Assembly: GCA_003117195.1 (NCBI GenBank)
Contig: BDSI01000043.1
Location: 340,070-404,069, forward strand
DNA length: 64,000 nucleotides
Direction: 5' to 3'
Source of the DNA: Eudorina sp. 2006-703-Eu-15
Lineage: Eukaryota > Chlorophyta > Chlorophyceae > Chlamydomonadales > Volvocaceae
The translations under genes and the position numbers were made by a program. Positions 37,201-49,042 of this stretch are shown here, piece after piece (position 1 is the stretch's first letter; every line of letters begins with the position of its first letter). A model generated the notes under the pieces. It was not told where the DNA came from. It worked only from the letters and a program-made list of their open reading frames with translations, and made no database searches.

Positions 37201-37389
37201 TTGCCGTGCCGCACCACGACGGCTCCTAGCCTGCCGTGCTGCAGGGGACTCGTTTTCATCCGCGTACGCTGCAGCCAGCTCCGTGTCCGGCTGATCTTCG
37301 TCGCTGGGAAGCGCATCCTCGCTGCCACAAAAGCTTGTGCTTCGACACTTTTTGAGGTTTGCTGCAGCACTGCTCTTGATACGTTTCAT
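28214..37389 (-). CDS. RAD54: RAD54-type SNF2 family DNA translocase, 16 exons, 1,021 aa
   Basis: Exons, 5' to 3' on minus: 37389-37057, 36899-36780, 36255-35992, 35375-35199, 35047-34904, 34528-34490, 34272-34207, 33941-33708, 32738-32447, 31827-31799, 31547-31239, 30887-30786, 30375-30189, 29751-29642, 29194-29087, 28765-28214; total 3,066 nt in one frame. Helicase motifs in order: [11 protein letters not shown] (I, ~229), [12 protein letters not shown] (Ia), DEAH split by an intron (II, ~345), [12 protein letters not shown] (III), [16 protein letters not shown] (IV), [17 protein letters not shown] (V) and [13 protein letters not shown] (VI). The RAD54 pre-helicase block [12 protein letters not shown] and the [14 protein letters not shown] segment place it in RAD54 rather than other SNF2 groups. 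Expected role: nuclear ATP-driven dsDNA translocation with RAD51 in homologous recombination. Peculiarities: Ala/Gly-rich inserts (exons 9 and 11), a poly-Ala tract and an acidic C-terminal tail, and a 29-nt exon. The start codon is the first ATG of the frame, less certain than the core. Confidence 0.93.
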
Positions 37390-40263
37390 CCTACTAAGAA
37401 GCTCAGCGCGCCGACTAGGACAGCAAGGTGGTTGAAAGCATGACCGCGACGCACCACCGTCCCGACAGCCGAAATCCACAGGTTGACCAGCCTTGCCGCC
37501 GGGCCCCTGGTGCAGCTTGTCATATAGTACTCACACCGATGGCAGGTTGAACATGCAATGGGTCAGATGGTAAATTTGGGTTCGCATAGTTTTTTCGCGC
37601 GCTGGACGAGATTCGTTGTTCATCACGGCAGTTGCAACGTGCTCTCAGACACGGTCAGCTCTTCTTGACCCCTTGCGATCAGCTGAGACAGGTGTTGTCT
37701 GATAACCGAAACGAATCCCGTAACTTGCTCGCTCGATTACGGCCGGCCCACCGATACCGCGACTCGCCTTGGCTGCAGTTGGCAGTCTTACTTCCTGGGA
37801 AAACCAGGCACGAACAATGCCGTTGAGGCGACTGCATAGCAAAGAAAGGCTCGGGCGCTTATCATATCTCGGACGGCATCATCGCAACTACTTCTCACCC
37901 GAGGCTGTATACAAACTCCAAATAGATTTATACCGGCGTTCTACGTTCTCATGTATTAAAAATAATCCATCAGGAAATGAAGATGTGTCCCTCTACCGCC
38001 AAGGTGCAAACAACGCAACGATAGATTGTACCTGTGATTCACGCGACCCACGGTTCACCGCCGGTGGCGCACCCAGATCACGGCCGGCGCCTTTCGCCGT
38101 GGGGTTAATCGGTCATGCAGCGCTTGCTGCGCTGAGTTCTGAAATCACACATGTGGGGACATTGGTGGATGTCGCCACTGCTGAAAGGATGCAAGGCCCG
38201 CCGACGACAAATAACAACCCCAATAATCAATCGTCCTGCCTGTCAACGAAGCTCTGCGTTCATTCTCAGCACGCACGCAGCAGCAACTACCCCCGCCGTA
38301 CATCGCGCTCCCTAGCTATCTACCCACTTGCACAGTATCAGCCTGCACCAACAGGCAGGCGGGTCGGTGCGCACACACGCAGATAGGATAGACCACCCCG
38401 CGGCGGTGGCTGAGACACGGACGTCTCCATACGTACGTACCGGTATCTGTCTGCGGTTTGAGAACCCGACGGGCGGGTATTCGGCGGCGTCTGCGGCTTA
38501 GAAGAACTACTAGCCTCGATCGCGCTCGCTCGCAGGACTGCCATCGTACCGCGACTTGCCGGCGTCACCATCGGGGATGAACGTAGAGGCGGATTCACGG
38601 TATGTACGTACTGTGCGGGAGGGATATAGAGGGTCATCGATGACCCGCGGGGTCCGCTGTAACATCCTTAAAAATAATAGAGGGTGCGGGTGCGTGCGTG
38701 CGCATGCGGCCCATGACGCACCGACCGCTTACGTAGCATGCAGCAGCGACTGCGCAGCGCGTCCGGCTCCAAATAAAGCAGGGGCCTCCATCACCGACCT
38801 GCACCACCCGCAGCGAGCAGTCTTTACCATGCATATCGCACAACAAGCGAGCTTACACGGCTCCAGCCCTCCATATAAGTCATTAGCTAACTAGCTAAAT
38901 TAAGCGGCAGCGTGCAGTCACGGCCTGGACTCCAAACGAACAGCAGGAATACGTACGATGTCCCAATCAACTCTGACGAAGCGTACTTGCAGTAAGGACA
39001 GGTGCACAGAGTCAAATGAAGACTGCAACGAACGGTTGCCCCACACGAAAACACCTAATGGACGCGAGCTCCATTACCACGCACACCGGCTTGGCCCCGT
39101 ATTATTCATGCAGAGCTCGTACACCACGCGCTCACGGTAAGGCCCAGCAGCAGGGGTACGAGACAGCACGCGCGCGTAGCATGTGCAGTACACACTTGCC
39201 TGGATAGCTGCTGGTGTGGTGCCGCGCACGCGGCGGCGGGCGCTTGAGCAAAAGCTGTGCAGCAATACTAGTCGAGGTAGGTAGAACCCCAGGACGGACC
39301 CAGCAGCGCAGGTCCCCACACGAGAACTGCTACGCAGCGCGCTGTTCCATCCTCTGCCTTGGCGGAATCATCCAGCCCTCAAAAAAACAATTTCCAAACG
39401 AGGGAGCATGGCCTGTGCGGCCCATGCAGATGGACAGCACGCACAGCACGCAATAACGCACAGTGCGTAAGAACAGCCAAGTAGGGGCCGTTCGATGAGG
39501 CGTGTGCGTGCGTGCATGCGTGCGTGCGTTTGTGTTACGCCTTGCAACGAACGGCTCATCATGCCGTGCATCCAGAAAGAACCCCTCACGTGATCGCGCA
39601 ACTCAATAAGTACGACATACACCTCCAGTCGTACATCCAGCCATGTCATGAAGAGCACGTGCGTGCGGCACGGCTGTATCTAATGCAGCCAGGTTCGTTC
39701 CCTTCACCCTTGGTCACGCGTCGCTGCCGTTGCGGCAGCTGGATGGTCCCCTGCTGGTACTGTAAGTGACAAGATGTGCATGTCGTGGCCAGCAATGCAC
39801 CATGGCCAGCAATGGCCAGCAGCAATGCGCCATACAGGCCCGAGTGTGCACCCAATCGAAGGAATCATCTACCGTGTGTACGGGCAAGGCACGGACGGGC
39901 ACGGAGGGACGCGGGTGATGTCGTGCAGGTGAAAGGGGTGAGGTCCGTGGTTGGGTGTGTGCTCACTTCTGCTGCCGCGGCAACCCAGGCTCGGTCATTC
40001 CACAACCCCACACCGTGCGTTGCGCCCGAGTACAACCCCTGCATTAGTCGCAGGCGTACACCGTACAAACCCCTCCCTCAGCCCTGCCTTCCTGTTCGCT
40101 CCATTAAGCGACTACCTCCCTCCCCCCAAAAACCGCAACAGATATCCGGTGCGATACGACAACTTGAAATGCATAAGGTATAAAATCGCGTCTTGGTGAT
40201 AATTGTCTCCAATCAGGTCGGGACTTCACAATCTCTCGGCTTGCAGTTGTCAGAGTGACCACC
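37390..40263. other. Intergenic region with no supported gene
   Basis: Presumed promoter side of the RAD54-type gene followed by about 2.5 kb of mixed composition with only short, scattered ORFs. A small (GTGC)n-like run lies near 39504-39530. I see no exon chain, RNA gene or element end. Confidence 0.55.
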
Positions 40264-40933
40264 ATGGAGAGCAGTGCTGGCGTTGTGCAGCCTACGGAGG
40301 TGCTGTTGCGTCCGGGCGCGTTGCGCTATTGCCGGAACAGGGTAAGGCGCGGTTCACCCATTGATTCCATGAGAGCAAAGCTGTGTTCACCGTACACCCA
40401 CGTCGTTTACGTCGGGGGATTCAATGAAACCGTAAAACACCTGGAACACGCCACACACAACTGTACGTCCTTCCCTTACTCTCTATCCCACCCTTACTCT
40501 CTATCTCAGGAGGATGACGAAGGCGTCTTGAACGACGCTTGATTGGAACAAGCGCCGGAAGCTGGGCATTTCTGATGGCGACTTCACGAAAAACGTAAGC
40601 TGGTTGTGATTCTTGCAGGCATCGTCTCTTGCTAGATTGTTTGACTCCCAATGATGTCATTGACGAGTAGGAGTGGCGACATGGATTCAAAGGTCGGAGT
40701 AAGTAATGAACCTCCGCGGCGCTTTGACTTCCACCCACCCGTCCCTTGCTGTTGGGCACGTTTTCAGGAAGTGTGCAATCGAGCTCATGACACAAGCCGG
40801 CGTCATCCTGGAATCCATGCTGGTCAACACGGCGTTGACGGCAGTAATGAAAGCTGTGGGGAGGAATATATTTGGAATGAGCCGAGATATGGACGAAAAG
40901 CTGGCTGCCAACCTGGCCAGGCTGCATCCTCAG
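40264..40933 (+). pseudogene. Plus-strand exon remnants of an unrecognised gene cut off by the HNH block
   Basis: Three coding-looking pieces. ATG 40264-40341 (26 codons, good donor GTAAGG). A piece at about 40546-40594 encoding KRRKLGISDGDFTKN before a donor GTAAGC. An exon at 40768-40933 (acceptor TTTTCAG, donor GTAGGA) with a helical frame including IELMTQAGVILESMLVNT and MDEKLAANLARLHPQ. The middle piece is not in frame with its acceptor at 40509 (early TGA in each frame), suggesting a frameshift. About 100 bp after the last donor the duplicated HNH block begins (41033), so any further exons were displaced. No family recognised. Confidence 0.4.
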
Positions 40934-41032
40934 GTAGGACGACGCCGTGGAGTTCCGGCCAGTCACACCCGCCACACGCCGCAGGGTGGTGGCCGCCCGT
41001 CAGTCTCCTGCCGCGGCCGCAGCTGCCGGCAA

Positions 41033-43495
41033 CCTGGGCGTCCGCCTGCTCCGCCTCGGCGTCCGCCTGCTCCGCCGCGGCGTCCGCCTGCTCTGCCTCG
41101 GCGTCCGCCTGCTTTACCTCGGCGTCCACCTGCTCCGCCTGAGCGTTCGCCTGCTCCGCCGCCAGCTGCCACAACTGAGCAGCCAGATACTTCTGCATCA
41201 GAGCCGGGTCATAGCCAGGTGAGGCCCAGCCCTCCTTCGAAACCTTCAGAGTGCCGGGCTTGAGCCAGCCCTCACTTTCGGCATTCCTGATCGCGAGCAG
41301 CGCGTGCACCGCAAGCAGCCGGCGGTCAGGGAGCTTGTCACCCGTCACGTGCAGGTTCTGGCCGTGCACGTCCTTCCACTTCTTGGTGTCGCCCTTGCTC
41401 GCGTCACCCGTCCCGATGTTCGACGATGGATGCTTCGGGTCCAGCCGCGACGGGTTCAGGACGTAAATCTGAGAAAGAAAGCACGGGATAGGCAGAAGCA
41501 AAGCATAATTTCGAGGAGAACACGAGTCAAAATTTGTTTTAGGGCACGAAAGGGTAGAGTGGTCGCTATCCGTCGTACTTGGGTCGTACGTTTCGGCTTG
41601 GCTCCTTCCGTGTGTTTGTTTGTTGTTTCGTTCGACGTCGGTAGCTGTTTCTCCTCCGCTGTTTCCGTCATCTAAGAGAGCTAGTTCCGTCTTTGCCGCG
41701 GGCTCTTAGGACTAATCGGCGGCTTTGTCAGGGCGCTCCTTTCGGCGCCAAGCTTCATCTGCTTTCCCACCCGCCCACCCGGCAACCTAAGCAGGGGATG
41801 TCGCGCCCTTCGGGGGGGTCCCGGGGAGGGGGATCGGACCGCGGGACGGCCTTCGTGAGACTGGGCGAGCGGGAGAGGGCGCTGCGTTTTGGGCCTAGGC
41901 AGGAGCGCGAACTTCAGCCGTGGACTTGAATCGGTACTTAGAGCTCGCGCCATGAAGCAACCCAAGTAAAGGCAGTACAACGTACTTCAAAGGATGAAAC
42001 TTTGTACTAAACCACCTCACCTCCCAGCCCTCGGCCCCGCAAATGAACATACGTCCATACCTTGAATACGCTGCGGCCCTCACTATTCTCAGGGATGATT
42101 GTGAAGTCGAGCTTGTCGAATGCGCCCTCCACTTCCCTGCGCATCAAGAGGATATTGCGAGGTTCGTGCACGGACTTGATCCCCAGCGGGGCCTGTGCAC
42201 AAGGGTGGGAAACAAGTACCGGGATTTTATATTGTGTTTTGCTTTGTATGTGCCCTAGGTGGTCCTTTCACACGTCAATATCTTGCGGCACGGCTTCAAC
42301 AAGAACAACGGGCATGAGCTGTCTCATCCACAACAACCGCAGGCCGCAGACTTACAAGCAAACCCTTGTTCCACCCCTTCTGGCAGAAGATGTGGCCAGC
42401 TCTGATAGCGCTGCGCGGCATTTTCTCGCCGGTCACCATGCACGTCACTGGTTTGTCATCTTGTTTGTAGCCGTAGTACTCAAGAGCTGGTGGACGGTAC
42501 GCGTTGGAGTCCCTGCTGCTGGCCGAACTAGTCCCCTCAAGCTGGCCGCAAAGGATGATGCTGATTAATTGCTGCATCTCCTCCAGCCGCGTCCCTAGCC
42601 ACTGCTCCAACTCTTCCAGCAAATCCCCCGCCTTGTCGTCCAGCCGCGTCGCTAGCCGCTGCTCCAACTATTCCAGCAAATCCCTCGCCTTGTCGTCCAG
42701 CCGCGTCCCTAGCTGCTGCTCCAACTCTTCCAGCAAATCCCTCGCCTTGTCGTCCAGCCGCGTCCCTAGCCGCTGCTCCAACTCTTCCAGCAATACTGCA
42801 TGCGTTTGGGGCCAAAGGAAATGAGGCTTTAGAAGCTATTAGCCCAGACTAGCCCAGACTAACAATGACAAGGCAGCCCCGCGTAGGCCGCAGCTCCCGT
42901 GACACCAGAAGAACATCCGCGCGCTGACTGACCCTTCCTGCCCCTATCTCACCAATTCCTGACCACAGGGTCCTGTTTTGATTATGCATTATACATCGCT
43001 CGACAGCCAAACGCCCACGATCCCAAACCTATTTCACGCTACCCGCACAAAGGTGTGCACGTGTATGTTCATACATAGACACATTAGGATCATCAAAGTC
43101 AAACCACCAAGAGGCAACTCGGGAACTCACCCTTAACATCTGCGAGTGTGAAAGCTGCTCCTGCACGACGCAGCGGCCCAAGGACAGCAAGATATCCAGG
43201 TCAACTTGCAGGAAGCCGTTCAAAGTTCGGCTCGAAAGGCACACTAAGCTCAAGGTGGAGTGCACCGAGTGCCAAAAACTGGCAGGTGCGGAGCCCGTGT
43301 GCCTTGGCATGGGCGTAGGCTGGCAGAGGCACTTTTGTAACGAAAAAACTTTTTGCATGGCAGTATCATGCCGGAAATGAAGACTTGCGCAAACCCTACA
43401 TCAGCAATCCTGCGTTGCAGGACAGACGTTCTAGTCTGAGTTCCCGCTTCAAATCAAACCCAGGAACGAGCAGTGAACAAACCTCGCCACCGCAG
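41033..43495. repeat. Duplicated block, copy 1 (2,463 bp)
   Basis: Near-identical to 54285-56742 in the same orientation. The length difference of 5 bp is fully explained by one extra 57-bp repeat unit here and one extra 52-bp unit in the other copy, the few 1-bp differences balancing. The left edge is inside the 21-bp heptad repeat (CCTGGGCGTCCGCC). The right edge is ...CCACCGCAG, inside the first intron of the HNH gene. Confidence 0.95.
42582..42793 (-). repeat. 57-bp coding tandem repeat, about 3.7 units
   Basis: Units of 57 bp encode 19 residues on minus (LEELEQRLGTRLDDKARDL type), a coiled-coil repeat. Copy 2 has about 2.7 units (55886-56040). The TAG stop of copy 1 lies in its second unit from the left. 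Confidence 0.93.
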
Positions 43496-43930
43496 GAATC
43501 TTAGAAGACCGCCTTGCTGGTTGTGTGCAAATTGAAGAACGCAAAGATCGGTTATAGGAACAGCGCACCAACCTGACAGCTTCTCCACGAGGTCCTTGCG
43601 GAGAGCTTTAAGGTCGGCGAGCTCGGTGACCAGCCGTCGGTACTCGGCAACCAGTACTTCGTTGTTGGGAGCCCCGCGGAGCTCAACAACCGTCTCCTTC
43701 AGCGTCTTATTAGTAAGCTCAATTTCTACGTCCGTTCTGCTCAGCGTCTCGCGAAGGAAGTCTGCCATGGCTAAGGCACTGTGGCGGTCGAGGGTATAAA
43801 GGACGCCTCACGTGAAATTTGGTCAATGCGTCTTAAACTAACATAACCTTTGTTCCTCTTTACATTGTGTGAATGTGCGCCACATTTGCTGTATGGCCTG
43901 TAGTCGGTTCCGTGAAGGCAAGCGCGCCTG

Positions 43931-44106
43931 CGCTCGAGCGAGCGGAGCATGCGGAGCTTCTATGGCAGACCGTTGGAAGCGCAATGCTGTAAATTAAATT
44001 AATTATCGATTGCACGGTGTTTGCGGTAAAGCGCGAGCGTTAAAGAGCCCCACATCCTTCACCGGGAAGAGTTTATCCCGTACAACTCGGTCAGGAAACC
44101 AGCCCT
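43931..44106 (+). repeat. Left inverted repeat of the candidate transposon
   Basis: Reads GAGCATGCGGAGCTTCTATG near its outer part and ends GTCAGGAAACCAGCCCT at 44106. It sits about 160 bp upstream of the first exon of HNH copy 1. Confidence 0.9.
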
Positions 44107-44474
44107 GGCTTGTCGCTTGTCATTGTTGTTTCAGCCAATCAATGCCAAGCTAAGCCTTACAGGCATCGCTCTGTCTTGCAAGACCACCTCGTAACCGATC
44201 ATTACAGTGTGACCACAACAAACCTTCCCCAAGTAACGCTGTCATGCGTTACTGTATTATGGAACATGTATTATGCATGGCCTGATGGAACATGTATTAT
44301 GCATGGCCTGACAACTCGAACGGATATGGAACGCAGTCATTAGATTTTGGCCACAGCGGTTGCGTTAATGACTTGCAGCTCGTGCTGCCCTGAGAAAACA
44401 GCCATTGGACGGACACAGGACTGGACAGTGACAGGAACAGCAACCGCTCCAGAGGCAGCGGAGTCGCGTGCGCT

Positions 44475-45059
44475 TTGCTGGATGTATGTGGTTTCGACGC
44501 GCTGCTGGACCCGGACGACGGCACGCCAGGGTCGGTCGACGGCCACGACAGCAACGGCGTTGCCGCCCAGGAGCTGCACGGCGAGGACGAGGGTATCGCG
44601 ACGGCGGCCTTGTCGCAGAGTGACGAAGTGATGCTGCAGCCGTACAACCAGACCGGAGGAGCAGGGGCCGCAGGAGTGGCCGCCACCGGCGCCACGGGGC
44701 CCGCAGAGGTGGCTGGGCCAACCGGTGTCGAGCTGCTGCAGCATTCCAGCAGGATTGGAGCTGCGGCCGGGGCTACTCGGGCCAGAGATGGCCCAACCAA
44801 CTCCGGTGCCTCGACTGGCGGAGGCACCGGTGGCGCGGGAGCAACCCCCGGCACCCGCCGGCTTAACAGACTTGAGGCTAGATCTGCAGCGACTTCAAAG
44901 CCGTTTGTAGATCACCCGACAGAACCAGCTACGGGGAGCCGCAGGTCCCGGGTATGCAACCTACAAGCCACGAGTGAGGCGCACGCGGCCGCCGGACGAC
45001 CAGATATCGGCACAGTCGGCAGTCGCGCTGATCACTGGTCACTGGCTTCCATGACTTGA
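44475..45059 (+). CDS. Hypothetical ORF within the candidate element
   Basis: 195-codon frame with an acidic N-terminal part (DALLDPDDGTPGSVDGHD), a Gly/Ala/Thr-rich middle and a basic segment (GTRRLNRLEARS). The first codon is not certain and splicing from an upstream segment (44347 on) is possible. No family recognised. The opposite strand is also open, so the coding strand is a judgement from composition. Confidence 0.3.
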   Translation: MLDVCGFDALLDPDDGTPGSVDGHDSNGVAAQELHGEDEGIATAALSQSDEVMLQPYNQTGGAGAAGVAATGATGPAEVAGPTGVELLQHSSRIGAAAGATRARDGPTNSGASTGGGTGGAGATPGTRRLNRLEARSAATSKPFVDHPTEPATGSRRSRVCNLQATSEAHAAAGRPDIGTVGSRADHWSLASMT

Positions 45060-45560
45060 TTTGGTTGCTGTTAGCATGCATACAGCTATGCTGTATAGCA
45101 GCGGAATTCTGACTTGCGTATCGGGTCTCTTGACGTCTATTTCGGTGTCTCTCGACACCTCCACTGAGCACGCATGGGACTGGCGCCTAGCGGACTTCGC
45201 GTGAAATGCCAGTGATCCCGACTCCACACGGGGCTCTGAACGGCCAAATGTCCCGGACAGCTATCGTGTTGAGGTCGTCGTTGGCAAGCGGGCCGCTTCG
45301 AAATGATGGAAGGGATATGACCTCGGGTCTAACTCTTCCTTAAGGCGATGTGTGCCCCATTCTAGATGAGTAGAACGGGTTTTGAAGAGGACTGGTACTC
45401 GGGCTTTCATTCGCCGCGATGATGACGCGTACCCGGATCGAGGACGCAAATCACTTCGTACAGGTCTCACGTTGTCCCGCGCGTCGGGTCAACGGCTCAT
45501 CGCAAGGCGAGCCCGGGCGTCATGCCGTTGCTCCGCGGTACCGGTCGTAAGGACACTGTT

Positions 45561-46893
45561 ATGGCGCGGCAAAGCAACATCAACGTCGCGGATGCTCTGC
45601 GGGGGACGCCAACCGGGGTCACAGCCAAGGCGGTGTTCGATGCCTTCACGTCGAGTCAACCCGCGAACCCCAAGATTGTGGACGCCGTGAGAAATTTTGA
45701 GGTGCGTCGCGGTTTTGTAACCGTTGCTAGGTGGACTCGTGCATGTTGTGTCGCGGTAATGTGAGGTCGCATGGCTTGTCAACCGGGCCTGGCCCACCTC
45801 GCCCATTACCATTTTCATCGCAGTGCCCCGTGTGCTTCAACCCAGACCTGAGTTGGAGGTGCCGGACGCCGCGGCTTAACGTTCTCTTCGGGCCGTACGT
45901 TCACTTCCGCTGCAATGGCGAGGTGAGACAGTTAGGGGCAGATATGGTGTTGTCATCGCTTTGGGACATGTCCTCGAAATCAGATCGCGGTATTGGGATC
46001 CCAGCGTTGTTTCTTTTGTGGTTATGCCCCACACCAGGGCTGTCCCTTCTCTGCACCGATGCCACAATGGCAAACGACCTCAACTGCTGTGTCAAGTTCG
46101 CGGTCGACAACAACAGATGGCGTCGGCCACCGGAGGCAGCGGCGGCGGCGCCGCAGGTGGAGGCAGCGGCGGCGATGGCGGTGGCGTCGGCGCCGGCGCC
46201 GGAGGCAGCGGCGGCGACGCCGCTGGTGGAGGCGGTGATGGCGGGGGCGGCATCGGCTATGCTGGCGCAGTCACTGGAGGCATTGGCTTTGGCGCCGTTG
46301 GCACAACAGCAGCGGCGGCGGCGGTGCCATGCACAACAGGCCGTCTCTGTTCACGGCGGCTGCAGAGACGGAATTCTGAGACGACGAGGAGGAGCTCAAG
46401 TATCACATGTGTGAGATGGCTTCGACGGAGGCAGCTCTGTCGATCCAGGAGTCCTTTCTCAACAAGAAGCTGACGGAAGTGGCCCAGCAGCCGCTCGAAC
46501 ACCGCCAGGCCAGCCTGCAGGCGCTAAAGTGGCTGGAGGACAGCATCGTCAAGCTGCAGGACAAGGCCGATCGCCACGGAGCGATGATTGCGTTCACGGT
46601 CTGCGCCGCACGGATAGTGTTTTCATGCATGCCACACCTAACGGTACATACGTCTTTAACCGGGGCTGGTATGGACACGGGCATCAGTGGCATGGGCACA
46701 GATCGGATCCAGGCTGTAGTGTTAAGCTGGTTGACGTCGTACTAATTGGTTCACTCAGAGTACGGGCTCGCCGTGCTTCGGCATCCGCTTACTGGGTGGG
46801 TGTGCTGGATTCACAGGAAGGGAGGTTGGTGTGGATCGACAGTCTGTGCTTGGTGGATGCTGCGGAATGCAATGAGTTTGTTTATTTCGCATA
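45561..46893 (+). CDS. Hypothetical multi-exon gene: Cys-rich motif plus helical segment
   Basis: Two clean exons: 45561-45701 (ATG start, ...TAKAVFDAFTSSQPANP..., donor GTGCGT) and 45824-45922 (33 codons, phase consistent). The second carries a Cys-rich motif CPVCFNPDLSWRC plus a further FRCNGE, a plausible zinc ribbon. Downstream, a Gly/Ala-rich low-complexity stretch (46130-46320) and a helical stretch at 46407-46600 (ALSIQESFLNKKLTEVAQ, ALKWLEDSIVKLQDKADR) look coding, but an in-frame TGA at 46378-46380 in one reading leaves the joins unresolved. It lies inside the inverted-repeat-bounded element, so it may be an element gene. No family recognised. Confidence 0.38.
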
Positions 46894-47340
46894 GGTAAAA
46901 CGTGGCAACAATATATCAACGGTCGTCAAGCGTGGTTTTACATAAACGTGCAGTTTGAATGGCGTCTATCGTCGTTGCTACTCATAGTTGCCATCACGCG
47001 TCTGCCAGACGGCTGTCAGGTGGGACCGTTTAGACACGATTAAAACCAAAACTGGTGGTGTCATGTCTCGCATCCTGATAATTGGATCAGATAAGCGCGG
47101 AAATGAATACGAGCCAAATCATATCATCTTGCTTCGACCACACGATACTTCGACCGCACGTACACCAGCACGTGTCACCGTCACGGAATCGCATACTGTC
47201 GTACAACAGACCACACGTACAACAGACCAATCGGACTATGTCTATGTACAGGTATATGCATATCGAGAGCCAGTCTCGATCTTTGGCATCATCCCCCGGT
47301 ATCCTAATCCTGGCCTCCACCCCAGCACCTGGACCGCATG

Positions 47341-48087
47341 TCAGCCCCTGGCCTCCAACCCCGGTTTCTTGCGCTTCCGCTTGGTGCGTGCCGCGGGCAC
47401 CAAAGCTGCCGTTGCGCTGAAACCCATCGCGTGCAATTGCTGCTGCTCTGGATCCTCTTCATCCGTCTGGTCGCACCCCTCGCTATCAGAATTCGCCCGT
47501 CCCACGTCGTGCTTCCTGCCGCGCCGTCGCTCGGTGCTGTACTGGCGCTTCGTTCACTTGTCTCCGTATCGCCTGCCGTAAGTGCTGCTGGGTTCCCGCT
47601 CCTCTGGTGTGGCCAATAGGCGGCTACCCGTGCGGAAGGCAGCCGTGGGTGTCAGGACCACCGCTTTTTCCACTCCTCCCCCTTCAACGACCGGAACCGC
47701 CAGTGGCTCCGGGATGCTGTTCATTTTCTGCTGGCAATCCTGCAGGATGGCCCTTCGCCGGGGGGTCAGCTTGTGGCCATGCTGCTCCGAGGGGACCGCG
47801 TTCCGCGCAGCCAGTCGTGCATCGCCAGCGGGCAGCACCCCTGCACCCTGGCTCATCGCTGCTGCTCCCTGATAGCGAGACGGCGTGACCAACAGGCCCT
47901 GCAGCCCAGCCGCCTCTAACCGGCCAGTAGCCAATGCCGCAGACACTGCGGCCGCATCCGGGACTTCTGGTCCATGAGAAAGGACCCTTGCAAATGGCCG
48001 GTCGAAATGCATCTCGTGCGTCAAGCCCTCGACAAAGACAGACGCCTTCTGTACGATAGCATTGACGTCGCTGTCACTAGACTGCAC
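47341..48087 (-). pseudogene. Decayed ORF homologous to the tail of the SWIM-containing remnant
   Basis: A frame from 48087 (an acceptor GTGCAG precedes SSDSDVNAIVQKASVF) runs to a TGA at 47554-47556. It then continues open in the same frame to a second TGA at 47341-47343, with a nuclear-localisation-like KRKRKKPG and an acidic DQTDEEDPEQQQ run. Blocks SRYQGAAAMSQGAGVLP and the basic end match ALYRGATLMQCGGEVLP and the basic end of 58562-59176. Same order, same spacing, different sequence: an old paralogue. Probably the C-terminal part of a transposase-type protein; exact family not established. Confidence 0.55.
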
Positions 48088-48804
48088 AGCGCCGTCCCGC
48101 GGCCGTCACACATTGCGACTCCAATTCTGAGTCGCTGAAAGCGTGAAGGAAACGAAACTCTACTGTCACTGGCGCGGTGCTTTCTGCTCCAGTACGCCGG
48201 TCCAGGAGCAAGACCATGTTCTGCCCCCCCCCCAAACTGTCAACCGTGAGACCCACTCGCCAGCTCGTGTACCACCGGTGATAAGGACCGCCTGTCGCCC
48301 GAACGGATCGTCGCGCTGCGGCGGACGCTGGATGTCCACCAAGCCACCATGTGGACAGATTCTTAGATCGCTGGATTTGACAGTAGTACTCCTGTAGCGG
48401 GCCCCTGGGTACTGAACGCTGGCATTCGAGCCACCGGGTGATAAGGCCAACAGAGATCCGCGTCTGTTGATCTTCGCGTTGATAACGGTCTTGCCGACCA
48501 CTTCGGAGGGGGACTGCGCCGCACTAAGAAATGTCGACGGACGTCACAGCCCCCCCTGGTAAACCCAATAATGGATCGGTGTCCCCTCCTTCGGTCGCTG
48601 GTCCTGTGGCGTATCCGGTCAATGGCTTGATGCGCTGCAAATCTACACCGACGGCGCCACACCCAGCAAAGCGCATGCCACCCGCTGCCCCATGCAGCGT
48701 TTCTTGAAGGATCGATGCTGCCGCCGCCGCTCTTCCTGCTGCGACTGCTGATGGGCGGTCCTGCAACTGTCTGGTCACAGCACGCGCGCTGGGTGTGGCT
48801 GCGA

Positions 48805-48933
48805 TCAGCTCCTCTCGCTGTCGCTGAGGTCAGAGGACGCTCCACTCTCAGTCAAACTATCATCAGATTGATAAAGTAACTGCTTGTAGTAGTCATCTGA
48901 AAAATCCATCAGGTCCTCGTCTTCCACCTCAGC
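48805..48933 (-). CDS. Acidic Ser/Asp-rich exon, likely part of the same decayed minus-strand gene
   Basis: From an acceptor (GGCACAG) at 48933 to a TGA at 48805-48807: 42 codons including DLMDFSDDYYKQLLYQSDD and SGASSDLSDSE. The composition is unlike surrounding random frames. Its link to further minus-strand open stretches (48778-48166) is not resolved. Confidence 0.35.
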   Translation of the reverse strand, partial: AEVEDEDLMDFSDDYYKQLLYQSDDSLTESGASSDLSDSERS

Positions 48934-49042
48934 CTGTGCCTGTCAATTCGTTTGCGTGTCAAGTTGATGCCGGTCAGATATGTATTGGTACTGTCGTCAC
49001 ATATTAATCAAAACACAAGCTTCCAGGATTGAGTTAGGCGTG

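Larger units (their letters stand above)
40824..43768 (-). pseudogene. HNH-nuclease-domain protein, copy 1, with an internal stop
   Basis: Minus-strand exons: 43768-43573 (start MADFLRETLSRTDVEIEL, coiled coil), a short exon within ~43135-43190, 42795-42356, 42192-42061, and 41468 to a stop at 40824. The third exon has a 19-residue repeat (LEELEQRLGTRLDDKA) followed by CMVTGEKMPRSAIRAGHI, the first half of an HNH fold (Cys, and His in AGHI). The fourth gives VHEPRNILLMRREVEGAFD, the second half with the conserved Asn and FD, but Glu where a His is usual. The fifth holds the C-terminal HNH extension (VTGDKLPDRRLLAVHALLAI) and the start of a heptad-repeat tail. A TAG at 42668-42670 interrupts the repeat; copy 2 has GAG there. 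It would therefore be truncated before the HNH motif. Nuclease activity, if any existed, is inference. Confidence 0.72.

Noticed and set aside
43791..43802. GGTATAAAGG as the promoter of HNH copy 1
   Set aside because: The TATA consensus is oriented for the plus strand and lies only about 25 nt from the minus-strand ATG, leaving no room for a 5' UTR.
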